DNA of 64,000 nucleotides from RFTU01 sp046094505 (GCA_046094505.1 JBJTHN010000001.1:20049-84048), one strand, 5' to 3'. Positions 7,969 through 17,132 are shown, counted from the stretch's first letter. The notes: a model not told the origin generated them from the sequence alone. A program made the numbers and translations.

Positions 7969-8742
7969 ATGAGCGACCCGCAAGCGCCCCAGGACGAACT
8001 CGAGGGGACCGAGCAGCCCTTCGTGGCGCACCTCATCGAGCTGCGCGACCGGCTCATCCGCGCCTTGCTGGCGGTGGTGGTGGTCTTCGTGGGCTTGTGC
8101 ATCTGGCCCAGCCCCTCTGGGCTATACGACATCCTGGCCGCGCCCCTGGTGCGCTACCTGCCCGCAGGCGCCACGCTGATCGCCACCAACGTGATCTCGC
8201 CGCTGCTGGTGCCCTTGAAGATCACGCTGCTGGGCGCCTTCATGGTGGCCCTGCCCTATGTGCTTTGGCAGGCTTGGGCCTTTGTTGCGCCGGGCCTGTA
8301 CAACCATGAAAAGCAGCTGGTCCTGCCCCTGGTGGTGTCCAGCACGCTGCTGTTCTTCATCGGGGTGGCCTTCTGTTACTTCCTGGTCATCCCCTCGATG
8401 TCCCAGTTCATCCAAAGCTGGGCGCCCCAGAGCATCACAGCGGCCCCAGACATCGAGCAGTACTTTGGCTTCGTGCTCACGCTGTTCATGGTGTTTGGCC
8501 TGGCGTTTGAAGTGCCCATCGTGGTGGTGGTGCTGGCGCACCTGGGCATCGTGCCCATCCAGAAGCTGCGCGAGTTCCGTGGGTACTTCATTGTGCTGGC
8601 CTTCATCATCGCCGCGATCGTGACGCCGCCGGATGTGATTTCGCAATTGGCCCTGGCCGTGCCCATGTGCCTCCTGTACGAGTTGGGCATCATCGCGGCC
8701 AGCCTGATGGCGCGAAACAAGCCGCCGCCAAGCGAGGACTGA
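7969..8742 (+). CDS. tatC: Sec-independent protein translocase subunit TatC
   Basis: A 257-residue inner membrane protein with six predicted helices. The N-terminal cytoplasmic signature FVAHLIELRDRLIRA that recognises the twin-arginine motif is intact, as are the conserved SPLLVPLKI and PDVISQLALAVPMCLLYELGI segments. The last gene of tatABC; it is convergent with the protease gene that follows. Confidence 0.96.
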   Translation: MSDPQAPQDELEGTEQPFVAHLIELRDRLIRALLAVVVVFVGLCIWPSPSGLYDILAAPLVRYLPAGATLIATNVISPLLVPLKITLLGAFMVALPYVLWQAWAFVAPGLYNHEKQLVLPLVVSSTLLFFIGVAFCYFLVIPSMSQFIQSWAPQSITAAPDIEQYFGFVLTLFMVFGLAFEVPIVVVVLAHLGIVPIQKLREFRGYFIVLAFIIAAIVTPPDVISQLALAVPMCLLYELGIIAASLMARNKPPPSED

Positions 8743-8756
8743 AGCCCCGCGTGCCT

Positions 8757-8773
8757 GGCCGACCGTGTCGGCC
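8757..8773. terminator. Hairpin between convergent tatC and protease genes
   Basis: A perfect 7-bp stem (GGCCGAC / GTCGGCC) with a 3-base loop. It sits in the 50-base gap where tatC and the Do-like protease gene converge. There is no U-tract, so intrinsic termination is uncertain; position is the main support. Confidence 0.4.
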
Positions 8774-8792
8774 TTCAAGGCGCTAGCCCCGG

Positions 8793-9944
8793 TCAGTCGG
8801 CGGGCTCTCTTCTGGGGGCGGGGCGCTGTGCCACCACCAAGCTGCGTTCGATCGACTGTTGGCCCCGCTGCAGCAGCAGCGACACGCGGCTGTTGGGGGC
8901 CAGCGCACTGACCGAACTGAGCAGTTCAGCAGTATTGGCCACCTCGCGCGGGCCCACCTTGAGCACCACATCACCGGGCTGAATACCGGCCTTGGCGGCA
9001 GGCCCACCCCGCAGCACCCCGGTGATCAGCACGCCGGTACGCACCGGCAGCCGCAGCATTTCGGCCACCTCGGGGTTGAGGTCGCGCGGCTCCACGCCGA
9101 TCCAGCCCCGGGTGACCTGCCCGTTTTGGATCAGGCCTTCCATCACCTGGCGGGCCACGTCCACCGGGATGGCAAAGCCAATGCCCAGGCTGCCGCCGCT
9201 GCGCGAAAAGATGGCGGTGTTGATGCCCACGAGCAGGCCGTTGGCGTCCACCAACGCGCCGCCCGAATTGCCGGGGTTGATGGCTGCATCGGTCTGGATG
9301 AAGTTCTCAAAGGTTGACAAGCCCAGTTGGCTGCGGCCCAGTGCACTCACGATGCCCGAGGTCACGGTTTGCCCCACGCCAAAGGGGTTGCCGATGGCCA
9401 GCACCGCGTCACCCACGTGCAGCGACGCCGAGGGCGCCAAGGTGACGGCCGGCAGGCGGTCCAGGTTGATCTTCAGCAGGGCCAGGTCGGTGTCCGGGTC
9501 GGTGCCCACCACGGTGGCCTGCGCAGAGCGGCCATCGCTGAGTTGCACCTCGATCTCGTCGGCGCCATCAATCACGTGGTTGTTGGTCAGCAGGTAGCCC
9601 GTTGGCGAAACGATGACACCCGAACCCAGCCCGCGTTGGCGCTGCGCGTCTTCCTCGCCGTCGCCGAAGAAGAAGCGGTACCAAGGGTCGCCGGCGTGGG
9701 GGTTGCGCTGGGGCGCCTTGCTGGCCACGATGCTGACCACGGCGGGCGAGGCGCGCCGCGCGGCATCGGCATGGCCGCGCCCGGCGCCAGCCGCTTCAGG
9801 TGGTGCGGTGAGGATCGGCACCACCTCAGGCATGATGAGGCCTGGCGGGCGCGCCAGCCATTCCGGCTTGAGCGTGGCCACCACGAACAGCACCGCCACC
9901 GAAACCGTGACGGCCTGCGAGAAAATCAGCCAGATGCGGCGCAT
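8793..9944 (-). CDS. Do-like periplasmic serine protease (DegS/HtrA type, S1C)
   Basis: A 383-residue protein: one N-terminal membrane anchor (FSQAVTVSVAVLFVVATL), a trypsin-like domain and a single PDZ domain. The catalytic triad is visible as His in TNNHVIDG, Asp in DTDLALLKI and Ser in NPGNSGGAL. The PDZ domain includes VLRGGPAAKAGIQPGDVVLKV. One PDZ plus an uncleaved anchor resembles DegS, the sensor protease of envelope stress, more than DegP. Start at ATG 9944; a TTG 33 bases upstream is possible. Confidence 0.9.
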   Translation of the reverse strand: MRRIWLIFSQAVTVSVAVLFVVATLKPEWLARPPGLIMPEVVPILTAPPEAAGAGRGHADAARRASPAVVSIVASKAPQRNPHAGDPWYRFFFGDGEEDAQRQRGLGSGVIVSPTGYLLTNNHVIDGADEIEVQLSDGRSAQATVVGTDPDTDLALLKINLDRLPAVTLAPSASLHVGDAVLAIGNPFGVGQTVTSGIVSALGRSQLGLSTFENFIQTDAAINPGNSGGALVDANGLLVGINTAIFSRSGGSLGIGFAIPVDVARQVMEGLIQNGQVTRGWIGVEPRDLNPEVAEMLRLPVRTGVLITGVLRGGPAAKAGIQPGDVVLKVGPREVANTAELLSSVSALAPNSRVSLLLQRGQQSIERSLVVAQRPAPRREPAD

Positions 9945-9992
9945 GGGAGTGGGTTCGGTGCGGTGGGCGTTCAACAACCCAGGGTGTGGGTC

Positions 9993-10802
9993 ATGACGGA
10001 ATCACAGGGGCACAGGGGTCAAGCAGGGTCGAAGCGGGCCACGGATTCAGCCACATCGGTGGGCCGCGATGCGCTCGTGGGCCACCTGGACCAATGGCTG
10101 CAAGCTGCCCAGTTCAAGGATTATGGGCCGAATGGCCTGCAGGTACAGGGGCGCGAACAGGTGCGCCGCCTGGTCACCGGGGTGACGGCCAGCCGCGCCC
10201 TGATCGAGGCGGCCATTGAAGCCCAGGCCGATGCCGTGCTCGTGCACCACGGCCTGTTTTGGCGCGGCCAGGATGGCCGGCTCACAGGCTGGTTGGGCGA
10301 GCGCGTGCGCTTGCTCATGCGCCACGACATCAACCTCTTGGCCTACCACCTGCCCCTGGACGCCCACGCCAGCCACGGCAACAACGCGCAGTTGGGGATG
10401 CGCCTGGGGATGCAGGCCGATGCCCGCTTTGGCGAGCAGCAGTTGGGCTTCATGGGGCCTGCAGCACACGCCGGGCTGGCAGCGCTGGCTCAGGCGGTGC
10501 ACAACAGCCTTCAACGTGCACCACTGGTGGTGCAGGGGGACGGGCGTGCGCTGCGGCGTGTGGCCTGGTGCACCGGTGGCGCACAGGGCTACTTCGAAGC
10601 GGCCATCGCCGCGGGTGCGGACGCCTTCATCACCGGCGAGATTTCCGAGCCTCAGGCCCACTTGGCGCGCGAGACGGGTGTGGCCTTTTTGGCCTGCGGC
10701 CACCATGCCACGGAGCGCTTCGGCGCGCCGGCGGTGGGGCAGGCGGTGGCCGAACACTTCGGCCTGGAGCATGTGTTCATTGAGGTGGACAACCCGGCAT
10801 GA
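9993..10802 (+). CDS. Nif3-like dinuclear metal-centre hexameric protein
   Basis: A 269-residue NIF3/YbgI-family protein. Metal ligands are recognisable in ADAVLVHHGLFW, NLLAYHLPLDAH and, near the C-terminus, FLACGHHATERFGA. GlnB-like family proteins are hexameric toroids; proposals include GTP cyclohydrolase I type 2, but the function is unsettled. The ATG at 9993 is preferred over in-frame GTGs just upstream. It diverges from the Do-like protease gene and overlaps pdxA by four bases. Confidence 0.85.
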   Translation: MTESQGHRGQAGSKRATDSATSVGRDALVGHLDQWLQAAQFKDYGPNGLQVQGREQVRRLVTGVTASRALIEAAIEAQADAVLVHHGLFWRGQDGRLTGWLGERVRLLMRHDINLLAYHLPLDAHASHGNNAQLGMRLGMQADARFGEQQLGFMGPAAHAGLAALAQAVHNSLQRAPLVVQGDGRALRRVAWCTGGAQGYFEAAIAAGADAFITGEISEPQAHLARETGVAFLACGHHATERFGAPAVGQAVAEHFGLEHVFIEVDNPA

Positions 10803-11851
10803 GTGGCGTGGGGCCTGTGCTGATCACCCTGGGCGATCCGGCCGGCATCGGGCCAGAGCTGGTGGCGCGCGCCCACCTGGCTGGCGAACTGCACGATGCG
10901 GTGGTGGTGGGTGACCCGGCTGTCATGGCGCGCGGCCTGCGGGCTTGCGGAGCCCCTGCCGTGGCCGGCCCACGCCTCATCCATCCGCTGGATGCGCTGG
11001 CCCAGGCTGCTGAGGCTGCCCACGGCGCACCGGCCAGCGCGCCGCCTTGGGCCACCCTGGGGCAGCTCGATGCGCCTGACTGGGATGCGCTGGCCTGGGG
11101 TGCGGTGGATGCACGCTGCGGCGCCTATGCCGCCCTGTGCCTGCAGGCCGCCGTTGGCCTGGCGCGCCAAGGGCAGGGCAGTGCCATCGTTACCGCGCCC
11201 ATTCACAAAGAGTCGCTGGCCGCCGCAGGCCTGCCCTATCCAGGGCACACCGAAATGCTGCAGGCCTGGGCCAACCCGGGCGGCCCGCCGCCCGATGTGC
11301 GCATGATGCTTGCCAATGACGAGCTGCGCGTGGTCTTGGTCACCATCCACCAGTCGCTGCGCTCGGCCATTGAGGCCATCACGTTTGAGCGCGTGCTGCA
11401 GACCATCGTCATCACGCATGCAGCCCTTCGGGCCTGGGGCTGGGAACAGCCCCGCCTGTCCGTGGCTGGGCTCAACCCACACGCCGGCGAGGGAGGGTTG
11501 TTCGGCCGTGAAGAGGTGGAGGTCATTGCCCCGGCCATAGCCGCGGCGCGCAGCCAAGGCATCGTGGTGGACGGGCCACACCCGCCCGACACGGTCTTCA
11601 TGCGGGCGCGCCACACCCCGCAGCGCCCGGGCGCCTGCGACGCGGTGGTGGCCATGACACACGACCAGGGCTTGATTCCGGTCAAGTACCTCGGCCTGGA
11701 CCAGGGGGTGAACATCACCCTGGGCTTGCCCTTCGTGCGCACCAGCCCGGACCACGGCACCGCCTTTGACATCGCCGGCCGTGGGCAGGCCGACCCCAGC
11801 AGCTTCCTGGCAGCGCTGGCCATGGCCCGGCGCTTGAGCCCGCTGGCCTGA
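10799..11851 (+). CDS. pdxA: 4-hydroxythreonine-4-phosphate dehydrogenase
   Basis: A 350-residue NAD-dependent, divalent-metal enzyme of the DXP-dependent pyridoxal phosphate pathway. Conserved blocks: ITLGDPAGIGPEL at the N-terminus, the metal His in APIHKESL, GHTEMLQ, VAGLNPHAGEGGLFGREE and THDQGLIPVKYL, with the C-terminal RTSPDHGTAFDIAG. The usual neighbours surA and ksgA are absent here. It overlaps the Nif3 gene (ATGA), so it is probably co-transcribed. Confidence 0.94.
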   Translation: MSGVGPVLITLGDPAGIGPELVARAHLAGELHDAVVVGDPAVMARGLRACGAPAVAGPRLIHPLDALAQAAEAAHGAPASAPPWATLGQLDAPDWDALAWGAVDARCGAYAALCLQAAVGLARQGQGSAIVTAPIHKESLAAAGLPYPGHTEMLQAWANPGGPPPDVRMMLANDELRVVLVTIHQSLRSAIEAITFERVLQTIVITHAALRAWGWEQPRLSVAGLNPHAGEGGLFGREEVEVIAPAIAAARSQGIVVDGPHPPDTVFMRARHTPQRPGACDAVVAMTHDQGLIPVKYLGLDQGVNITLGLPFVRTSPDHGTAFDIAGRGQADPSSFLAALAMARRLSPLA

Positions 11852-11903
11852 GGCACGGGGCTGGCCGGATGCATTCCCCGTTTGGCCTCTGGGCCGGTGT
11901 CGA

Positions 11904-11932
11904 TTGAGGGGCGCCTCCTGCTCGGTTAGAAT
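11904..11932 (+). promoter_or_regulatory. Candidate sigma-70 promoter of petABC
   Basis: TTGAGG (11904-11909), a 17-bp spacer, then TAGAAT (11927-11932). It lies about 53 bases before the petA ATG in the gap after pdxA. Both hexamers and the spacer are close to consensus. A Shine-Dalgarno-like AAGGA stands before petA. Confidence 0.6.
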
Positions 11933-11984
11933 GCCGGGTTGACCCTAGTGGCCCTCGCGGGCCAGCAGTTTTCAAGGACTCTCC

Positions 11985-12581
11985 ATGAGCGAATCTTCCG
12001 TCGACAGCAGCAAGCGCACCTGGCTGATCGCCTCCACCTGTGCCGGCGCGGCCGGTGGCGTGGCGGTGGCTGTGCCCTTCGTCAGCACCTTTGCCCCCTC
12101 CGAGCGCGCCAAGGCCGCCGGGGCGGCCGTCGAAGTGGACATCAGCGGCATCAAGCCCGGTGAGAAGGTCACCGTGGAGTGGCGCGGCAAGCCGGTGTGG
12201 ATCATCCGCCGCACGCCCGAGCAGGTGGAGTCGCTCAAGAAGACCGAAGCCCAAGTGGCCGACCCCAATTCCGACCGCAAGGCCTACCCCACCCCGGCCT
12301 ACGCCAAGAACCAGCACCGCTCCATCAATCCCGAGTTCTTCGTGGGCGTGGGCATCTGCTCGCACCTGGGCTGCTCGCCGTCCGACAAATTCGCCACCGG
12401 CGCGCAGCCTTCGCTGCCCGACGATTGGAACGGCGGCTTCCTGTGCCCCTGCCACGGCTCCACCTTCGACCTGGCCGGCCGCGTGTTCAAGAACAAGCCC
12501 GCGCCGGACAACCTGGAGGTGCCGCCGCACATGTACCTGTCCGACACCCGCATCCTGATCGGTGAGGACAAGAAGGCCTGA
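11985..12581 (+). CDS. petA: Ubiquinol-cytochrome c reductase Rieske iron-sulfur subunit
   Basis: A 198-residue bc1-complex subunit carrying a 2Fe-2S cluster. It has an N-terminal membrane anchor (about residues 13-35) and the two cluster loops CSHLGCSPS and CPCHGSTFDLAGRV with the Cys and His ligands. The anchor is preceded by SSKRTW, a KR variant of the twin-arginine signal, so the tatABC genes 3-5 kb away may export it. First gene of petABC. Confidence 0.96.
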   Translation: MSESSVDSSKRTWLIASTCAGAAGGVAVAVPFVSTFAPSERAKAAGAAVEVDISGIKPGEKVTVEWRGKPVWIIRRTPEQVESLKKTEAQVADPNSDRKAYPTPAYAKNQHRSINPEFFVGVGICSHLGCSPSDKFATGAQPSLPDDWNGGFLCPCHGSTFDLAGRVFKNKPAPDNLEVPPHMYLSDTRILIGEDKKA

Positions 12582-12661
12582 ACCCAGGCCCGAGTCCCCA
12601 AACGCCGAAACCACCATCCCCACAGCCCATATTGGCGAGCCCGCAGTCACTGGAGTACCCC

Positions 12662-14062
12662 ATGGCCGAGTTCAAGACCGCCGCACCTGATGCCCCCATC
12701 GGCGAAAAGCTGATGACCTGGGTAGACAACCGTTTCCCAGCCAGCAAGTTGTACAAGGAGCACCTCTCCGAGTACTACGCGCCGAAGAACTTCAACATGT
12801 GGTACTTCTTCGGCGCGCTGGCCCTGCTGGTGCTGGTGATCCAGATCGTCACGGGCATCTTCCTGGTGATGCACTACAAGCCGGATGCCAACCTGGCCTT
12901 CGCCTCGGTTGAGTACATCATGCGCGACGTGCCCTGGGGCTGGTTGGTGCGCTACATGCACTCCACCGGCGCCTCGGCCTTCTTCGTGGTGGTGTACCTG
13001 CACATGTTCCGTGGGCTGATCTACGGCTCCTACCGCAAGCCGCGTGAACTGGTGTGGGTCTTTGGCTGCGCCATCTTCCTGTGCCTGATGGCCGAAGCCT
13101 TCATGGGCTACCTGCTGCCCTGGGGCCAAATGTCCTACTGGGGCGCGCAGGTGATCGTGAACCTGTTCGCCGCCGTGCCCTTCGTCGGTGAAGACCTGGC
13201 CCTGCTGATCCGCGGCGACTACGTGGTCTCGGACGCCACGCTCAACCGCTTCTTCAGCTTCCACGTGATCGCCGTGCCGCTGGTGCTGTTGGGCCTGGTG
13301 GCCGCGCACATCATCGCGCTGCACGAAGTGGGCTCGAACAACCCCGACGGCGTGGAGATCAAGGCCCACAAAGACGCCACCGGCAAGCCGCTGGACGGCA
13401 TCCCCTTCCACCCCTACTACACGGTTCACGACATCATGGGCGTGAGCGTGTTCCTGATGGTGTTCTCGGCCATCGTGTTCCTGGCACCTGAGTTGGGTGG
13501 CTACTTCCTCGAATACAACAACTTCATCCCCGCTGACCCGCTGAAGACGCCCGCGCACATTGCGCCGGTGTGGTACTTCACGCCCTACTATTCCATGCTG
13601 CGTGCCACCACCGACGTGATGATGAACGTGCTGGTGGTGATCGTGGCCCTGGGCGCAGTGGCCGCCTTGGTCAAGGGCAAGTTCTCTGGCACTGCCAAGG
13701 CGGGCATTGTGGTGGTGGCCCTCGTCGCCGCTGCGCTGTTCAAGACCTTTGACGCCAAGTTCTGGGGCGTGGTGGTGATGGGTGGCGCCGTGATCATCCT
13801 GTTCTTCCTGCCCTGGCTGGACAACAGCCCGGTCAAGTCCATCCGCTACCGCCCCACCTGGCACAAGTACCTGTACGCGGCCTTCGTGATCTTCTTCCTG
13901 GTCTTGGGCTACCTGGGCATCAAGCCGCCCTCGGATATCGGTACCTTGCTCTCCCAGATCGGCACGCTGGTCTACTTCGGCTTCTTCCTGCTGATGCCCT
14001 GGTGGAGCCAGGTCGGCGAATTCAAGCCGGTGCCTGAGCGCGTGGTGTTCCAGCCGCATTGA
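12662..14062 (+). CDS. petB: Ubiquinol-cytochrome c reductase cytochrome b
   Basis: A 466-residue integral membrane cytochrome b with both heme-b His pairs: VRYMHSTGASAFF and VYLHMFRGL on one helix, SFHVIAVPL and AAHIIALHEVG on another. The quinol-oxidation (Qo) loop motif reads PVWY in place of the classical PEWY. Conserved GYLLPWGQMSYWGA is present. ATG at 12662 selected; a TTG 30 bases upstream is unlikely. Middle gene of petABC. Confidence 0.96.
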   Translation: MAEFKTAAPDAPIGEKLMTWVDNRFPASKLYKEHLSEYYAPKNFNMWYFFGALALLVLVIQIVTGIFLVMHYKPDANLAFASVEYIMRDVPWGWLVRYMHSTGASAFFVVVYLHMFRGLIYGSYRKPRELVWVFGCAIFLCLMAEAFMGYLLPWGQMSYWGAQVIVNLFAAVPFVGEDLALLIRGDYVVSDATLNRFFSFHVIAVPLVLLGLVAAHIIALHEVGSNNPDGVEIKAHKDATGKPLDGIPFHPYYTVHDIMGVSVFLMVFSAIVFLAPELGGYFLEYNNFIPADPLKTPAHIAPVWYFTPYYSMLRATTDVMMNVLVVIVALGAVAALVKGKFSGTAKAGIVVVALVAAALFKTFDAKFWGVVVMGGAVIILFFLPWLDNSPVKSIRYRPTWHKYLYAAFVIFFLVLGYLGIKPPSDIGTLLSQIGTLVYFGFFLLMPWWSQVGEFKPVPERVVFQPH

Positions 14063-14091
14063 ACAACCGCGCAACACGGAAGACACAAAAC

Positions 14092-14874
14092 ATGAAAAAG
14101 CTGTTCGCATCCCTGTGTGCCGCCGCCGCGCTGACCTTCGGCGCCGCTCCGATGGCCCAAGCCGCTGGTGGCGGTGTGGCCTGGGACAAGTTCCCCACCG
14201 AAAAGATGACCGACCTGGCCGCCCTTCAAAACGGCGCCAAACTGTTCGTCAACTACTGCTTGAACTGCCACGCCGCCGCTTTCATGCGCTACAACCGCAT
14301 GAAGGACATTGGCCTGACCGACGACCAGATCAAGGACAACCTCATGTTCGCCACCGACAAGGTGGGCGAAACCATGAAGGTGTCGCTCGACCCCAAGCAA
14401 GCCAAGGACTGGTTCGGCGGCAACCCACCTGACCTGACCCTGATCGCGCGTTCGCGTTCTGCCGCAGGCATGGGCACCGGTGCAGACTACCTGTACACCT
14501 ACCTGCGCACCTATTACCGCGACGACTCCAAAGCCACCGGCTGGAACAACCTGGCGTACCCCAACGTGGGCATGCCCCACGTCTTGTGGGAACTCCAAGG
14601 TCAGCGCAAGGCCGTCTTCCAGGACCAGGCCGACCCGCATGACAAGAACAAGATGGTTTCGGTGTTCAAGGGCTACGAGCAGTTGACCCCGGGGTCGATG
14701 AACGCTCGGGAGTACGACAACGCCGTGGCCGATTTGGTGGCCTTCCTGCAGTGGATGGGCGAGCCCCAACAGGGCGACCGGGTGCGCCTGGGCGTCTGGG
14801 TGCTGCTGTTCCTGGGCGTCTTCACCGTGATTGCCTGGCGCCTGAACGCCTCCTACTGGAAAGACATCAAATAA
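14092..14874 (+). CDS. petC: Ubiquinol-cytochrome c reductase cytochrome c1
   Basis: A 260-residue subunit. A Sec signal peptide (KKLFASLCAAAALTFGAAP, cut near AQA) precedes the heme-binding CLNCH within NYCLNCHAAAFMRYN. A C-terminal anchor (VLLFLGVFTVIAWRL) ends with YWKDIK. This subunit passes electrons from the Rieske protein to soluble cytochrome c. Start at ATG 14092. Confidence 0.95.
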   Translation: MKKLFASLCAAAALTFGAAPMAQAAGGGVAWDKFPTEKMTDLAALQNGAKLFVNYCLNCHAAAFMRYNRMKDIGLTDDQIKDNLMFATDKVGETMKVSLDPKQAKDWFGGNPPDLTLIARSRSAAGMGTGADYLYTYLRTYYRDDSKATGWNNLAYPNVGMPHVLWELQGQRKAVFQDQADPHDKNKMVSVFKGYEQLTPGSMNAREYDNAVADLVAFLQWMGEPQQGDRVRLGVWVLLFLGVFTVIAWRLNASYWKDIK

Positions 14875-15047
14875 GCCTGATCACACGCAACCCGGCGCTT
14901 CGGATGCGGGTTGTTGCGCAGTGGGTGCACCAGAGCGGGTGCCAAGATGCCCACTGCGCTTGGTGTTTATGACGGCCTGAGTTGACGTACCGCGGCAAGC
15001 CTCTTGGCCTGCCGAACCACCACACCCTTGAGGGGAGACCACACACC

Positions 15048-15659
15048 ATGATGGTGCTTTATTCCGGAACAACCTGCCCTTATTCGCACCGCTGCCGCTT
15101 TGTGCTGTTTGAAAAGGGCATGGATTTCGAAATCCGCGATGTGGACCTGTTCGCCAAGACCGAAGACATCGCCTTGATGAACCCCTACAACGAGGTGCCC
15201 ATCCTCGTCGAGCGCGACCTGATCCTGTACGAGTCGCACATCATCAACGAGTACATCGACGAGCGCTTCCCCCACCCACAATTGATGCCTGGTGACCCTG
15301 TGGCACGGGCCCGCGTGCGGCTGTTCCTCTTCAACTTCGAAAAGGAACTGTTCACCAATGTGAACATTCTGGAAGGCCGGGGCACCAAGCCCAATGACAA
15401 GCAGATCGAGAAGTCGCGCTCGCAGATCCGCGACCGGCTTACGCAACTGGCCCCCATCTTCATGAAGAACAAGTACATGCTGGGGGACGACTTCTCGATG
15501 CTGGATGTGGCCATTGCCCCGCTGTTGTGGCGCCTGGACTACTACGGCATTGAGCTGTCCAAGAATGCCGCACCCCTGTTGAAGTACGCCGAGCGCATCT
15601 TCTCGCGTCCGGCCTACATCGAGGCCTTGACGCCGTCAGAAAAGGTGATGCGCAAGTAA
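15048..15659 (+). CDS. sspA: Stringent starvation protein A (GST-fold RNA polymerase-associated protein)
   Basis: A 203-residue glutathione S-transferase-fold protein. The N-terminal thioredoxin-like domain begins MMVLYSGTTCPYSHRCRFVL, with NPYNEVPILVERDLILYES in the binding region; the C-terminal half is helical. In Escherichia coli SspA binds RNA polymerase and acts in starvation and acid stress. The pairing with sspB downstream supports the name. The start is at ATG 15048 after an AGGGGAG ribosome site; a second ATG follows at once. Confidence 0.9.
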   Translation: MMVLYSGTTCPYSHRCRFVLFEKGMDFEIRDVDLFAKTEDIALMNPYNEVPILVERDLILYESHIINEYIDERFPHPQLMPGDPVARARVRLFLFNFEKELFTNVNILEGRGTKPNDKQIEKSRSQIRDRLTQLAPIFMKNKYMLGDDFSMLDVAIAPLLWRLDYYGIELSKNAAPLLKYAERIFSRPAYIEALTPSEKVMRK

Positions 15660-15677
15660 GTTGCGCGGCACGGTGGC

Positions 15678-16298
15678 ATGAGCAATCCCCTGAGCCCCGA
15701 GTCGCAAGGCGGCAGCACGCGGCCGTACCTGATCCGCGCTCTGCACGACTGGTGCACCGACAACGGCTTCACGCCCTACCTGGCGGTGCATGTCGACGAC
15801 AGCGTCGATGTGCCGCGCGAGTACGTGAAGAACAACGAGATCGTGCTCAACGTGGGCTTCGAGGCCACCAGCGGATTACAACTGGGCAACGACCTGATCG
15901 AGTTCAAGGCCCGGTTCGGCGGCGTGGCGCGCGACATCTGCGTGCCGGTGGACCATGTCGTGGCCATCTACGCCCGCGAAAACGGCCAGGGCATGGCCTT
16001 CCCCATGCCTTCAGCGCCGGGCACGGCCCCCAGCATGGGGTCCTATGACTCGCCGGGCCTGCCCTCCGATGCCCCTGCCATGGGCTCGCGCCCGTCAGGG
16101 CCCCGGCTGGCGGCCGTTCCCTCGCGCAGCGCGTCGTCCGTATCCCCTTCAGCACCGGCACCCCAGGGCCACGCACCCGAGGCCAGCGCGGCGCCCGGCG
16201 CTGCCCCGAAGGCTGACGGCGGCCCGGATGACCGTGAACCAGACCCCTCGGGGCCCGATGCGGCGGGCGCACGCCCGTCGCTCAAGCGGATCAAATAA
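15678..16298 (+). CDS. sspB: ClpXP protease specificity-enhancing factor SspB
   Basis: A 206-residue protein. The N-terminal 110 residues are the SspB substrate-binding domain (TRPYLIRALHDWCTDNGFTPYLAVHVDD, with NEIVLNVGFEATSGLQLGN). It delivers ssrA-tagged proteins to ClpXP. The remaining 90 residues are a Pro/Ala/Ser-rich linker, longer than in E. coli SspB (165 residues in all), ending in a short basic tail (SLKRIK) that likely serves as the ClpX-docking segment. It follows sspA by 18 bases. Confidence 0.9.
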   Translation: MSNPLSPESQGGSTRPYLIRALHDWCTDNGFTPYLAVHVDDSVDVPREYVKNNEIVLNVGFEATSGLQLGNDLIEFKARFGGVARDICVPVDHVVAIYARENGQGMAFPMPSAPGTAPSMGSYDSPGLPSDAPAMGSRPSGPRLAAVPSRSASSVSPSAPAPQGHAPEASAAPGAAPKADGGPDDREPDPSGPDAAGARPSLKRIK

Positions 16299-16319
16299 AC
16301 TCCAGGCTTGGGGTACCAA

Positions 16320-16395
16320 GCCGACTTAGCTCAGTTGGTAGAGCACCGCTCTTGTAAAGCGGGGGTCGTCAGTTCGAGTCTGACAGTCGGCACCA
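16320..16395 (+). tRNA. tRNA-Thr (anticodon UGU)
   Basis: A 76-base cloverleaf with encoded CCA. The acceptor stem pairs GCCGACT with AGTCGGC. The anticodon stem CCGCT/AGCGG holds the loop CTTGTAA, giving anticodon UGU for codon ACA. The T-arm is GTCAG-TTCGAGT-CTGAC. It lies 21 bases after sspB. Confidence 0.96.
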
Positions 16396-16431
16396 TTCCC
16401 ACCACCATCAGCCCATCAGCCCACCATCGCA

Positions 16432-16749
16432 TCAGCGCGTGAGCAGGGCGTTCAGGCGAATGCGGGGCACGGCCAACCCCTGTTGCGCCAACGCATGCTC
16501 CATCAAGGGCACCAGCTGCCGCAGCTTGCTCAAGGCCGCGGCTTGCCGGGTCAGCAAGGTCCAGCCCTGATCGTCCCAGGGGCCGGCCACCAGGTGGGGG
16601 CGCAGCGCCGGCGGCAAGACGGGCAAGACCGCCGCCAAGCACGCCTTCGAACGCGCCATCCGGTGGGCCAGTTGCGCCAAGCCAGGGTCCTCGCGCAGGG
16701 TGGAACCCAGGGCACGGGGCAGGGGAACCGAGTCAGCGAACCTGCCCAT
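16432..16749 (-). CDS. DUF721 (DciA-like) protein, putative replicative helicase loader
   Basis: A 105-residue basic protein with a DUF721-like pattern (AALSKLRQLVPLMEHAL near the C-terminus, LPPALRPHLVAGPWDDQGWTL in the middle). DciA proteins of this family load the DnaB helicase in bacteria lacking DnaC. DUF721 genes beside secA are common in Burkholderiales, which supports the call. The first 17 bases overlap the end of the YchJ gene, so the two are co-transcribed. Assignment rests on length, context and weak motifs. Confidence 0.6.
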   Translation of the reverse strand: MGRFADSVPLPRALGSTLREDPGLAQLAHRMARSKACLAAVLPVLPPALRPHLVAGPWDDQGWTLLTRQAAALSKLRQLVPLMEHALAQQGLAVPRIRLNALLTR

Positions 16750-17125
16750 CCACGTACCACCACCGCCCGGCTTCCAGCACGAAGCGGCTCAACTCGTGCA
16801 TCCGATGGGCTTGGCCGGCCAGCTTGCTGCGCGCCACAAACTCCACTTCCGCACTCGTGGGGCCCGTTACCTCGGTGCGTTTGACCTGCAGCCCCAGCCA
16901 CTTCAGGCCCTCGGGCAGGGGCTCCAAGGTGGCCGGTCGGGTGCTGGGGTGCCAGGTGTCCAGGATGTAAGCCCACCTGCCCAGCGCGTAGGCGCTGTAG
17001 CGCGAGCGCATCAGCGCCGGTGCGTCGGGTGCCTGCAGGTGTTGTGGCCCTTCGTGCCAGCGGCCGCAACAGGCTTGCAAGGGCAGCCCCGAATCACAGG
17101 GGCAGGCGGTTTGCGCGGTGCTCAT
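16733..17125 (-). CDS. ychJ: YchJ-family SEC-C motif protein
   Basis: A 130-residue YchJ/UPF0225-type protein. The N-terminal zinc-binding SEC-C motif reads CPCDSGLPLQACCGRWH, followed by ALMRSRYSAYALGRWAYILDTWHPSTR (positions 40-66) typical of the family, which has an NTF2-like fold. Function is unknown. It diverges from secA, whose C-terminus carries the same kind of SEC-C motif. Confidence 0.88.
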   Translation of the reverse strand: MSTAQTACPCDSGLPLQACCGRWHEGPQHLQAPDAPALMRSRYSAYALGRWAYILDTWHPSTRPATLEPLPEGLKWLGLQVKRTEVTGPTSAEVEFVARSKLAGQAHRMHELSRFVLEAGRWWYVDGQVR

Positions 17126-17132
17126 GGAGACG

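Noticed and set aside
12647..14110. A 487-codon open frame antisense to petB
   Set aside because: It is His/Gln/Val-rich and follows from codon bias in the highly conserved petB frame. Similar long antisense frames occur opposite secA, aspS and galE in this high-GC DNA.
16396..16431. Short CATCAGCCCA repeats after tRNA-Thr
   Set aside because: Only two imperfect copies over 36 bases; not enough to call an attachment site or repeat array.
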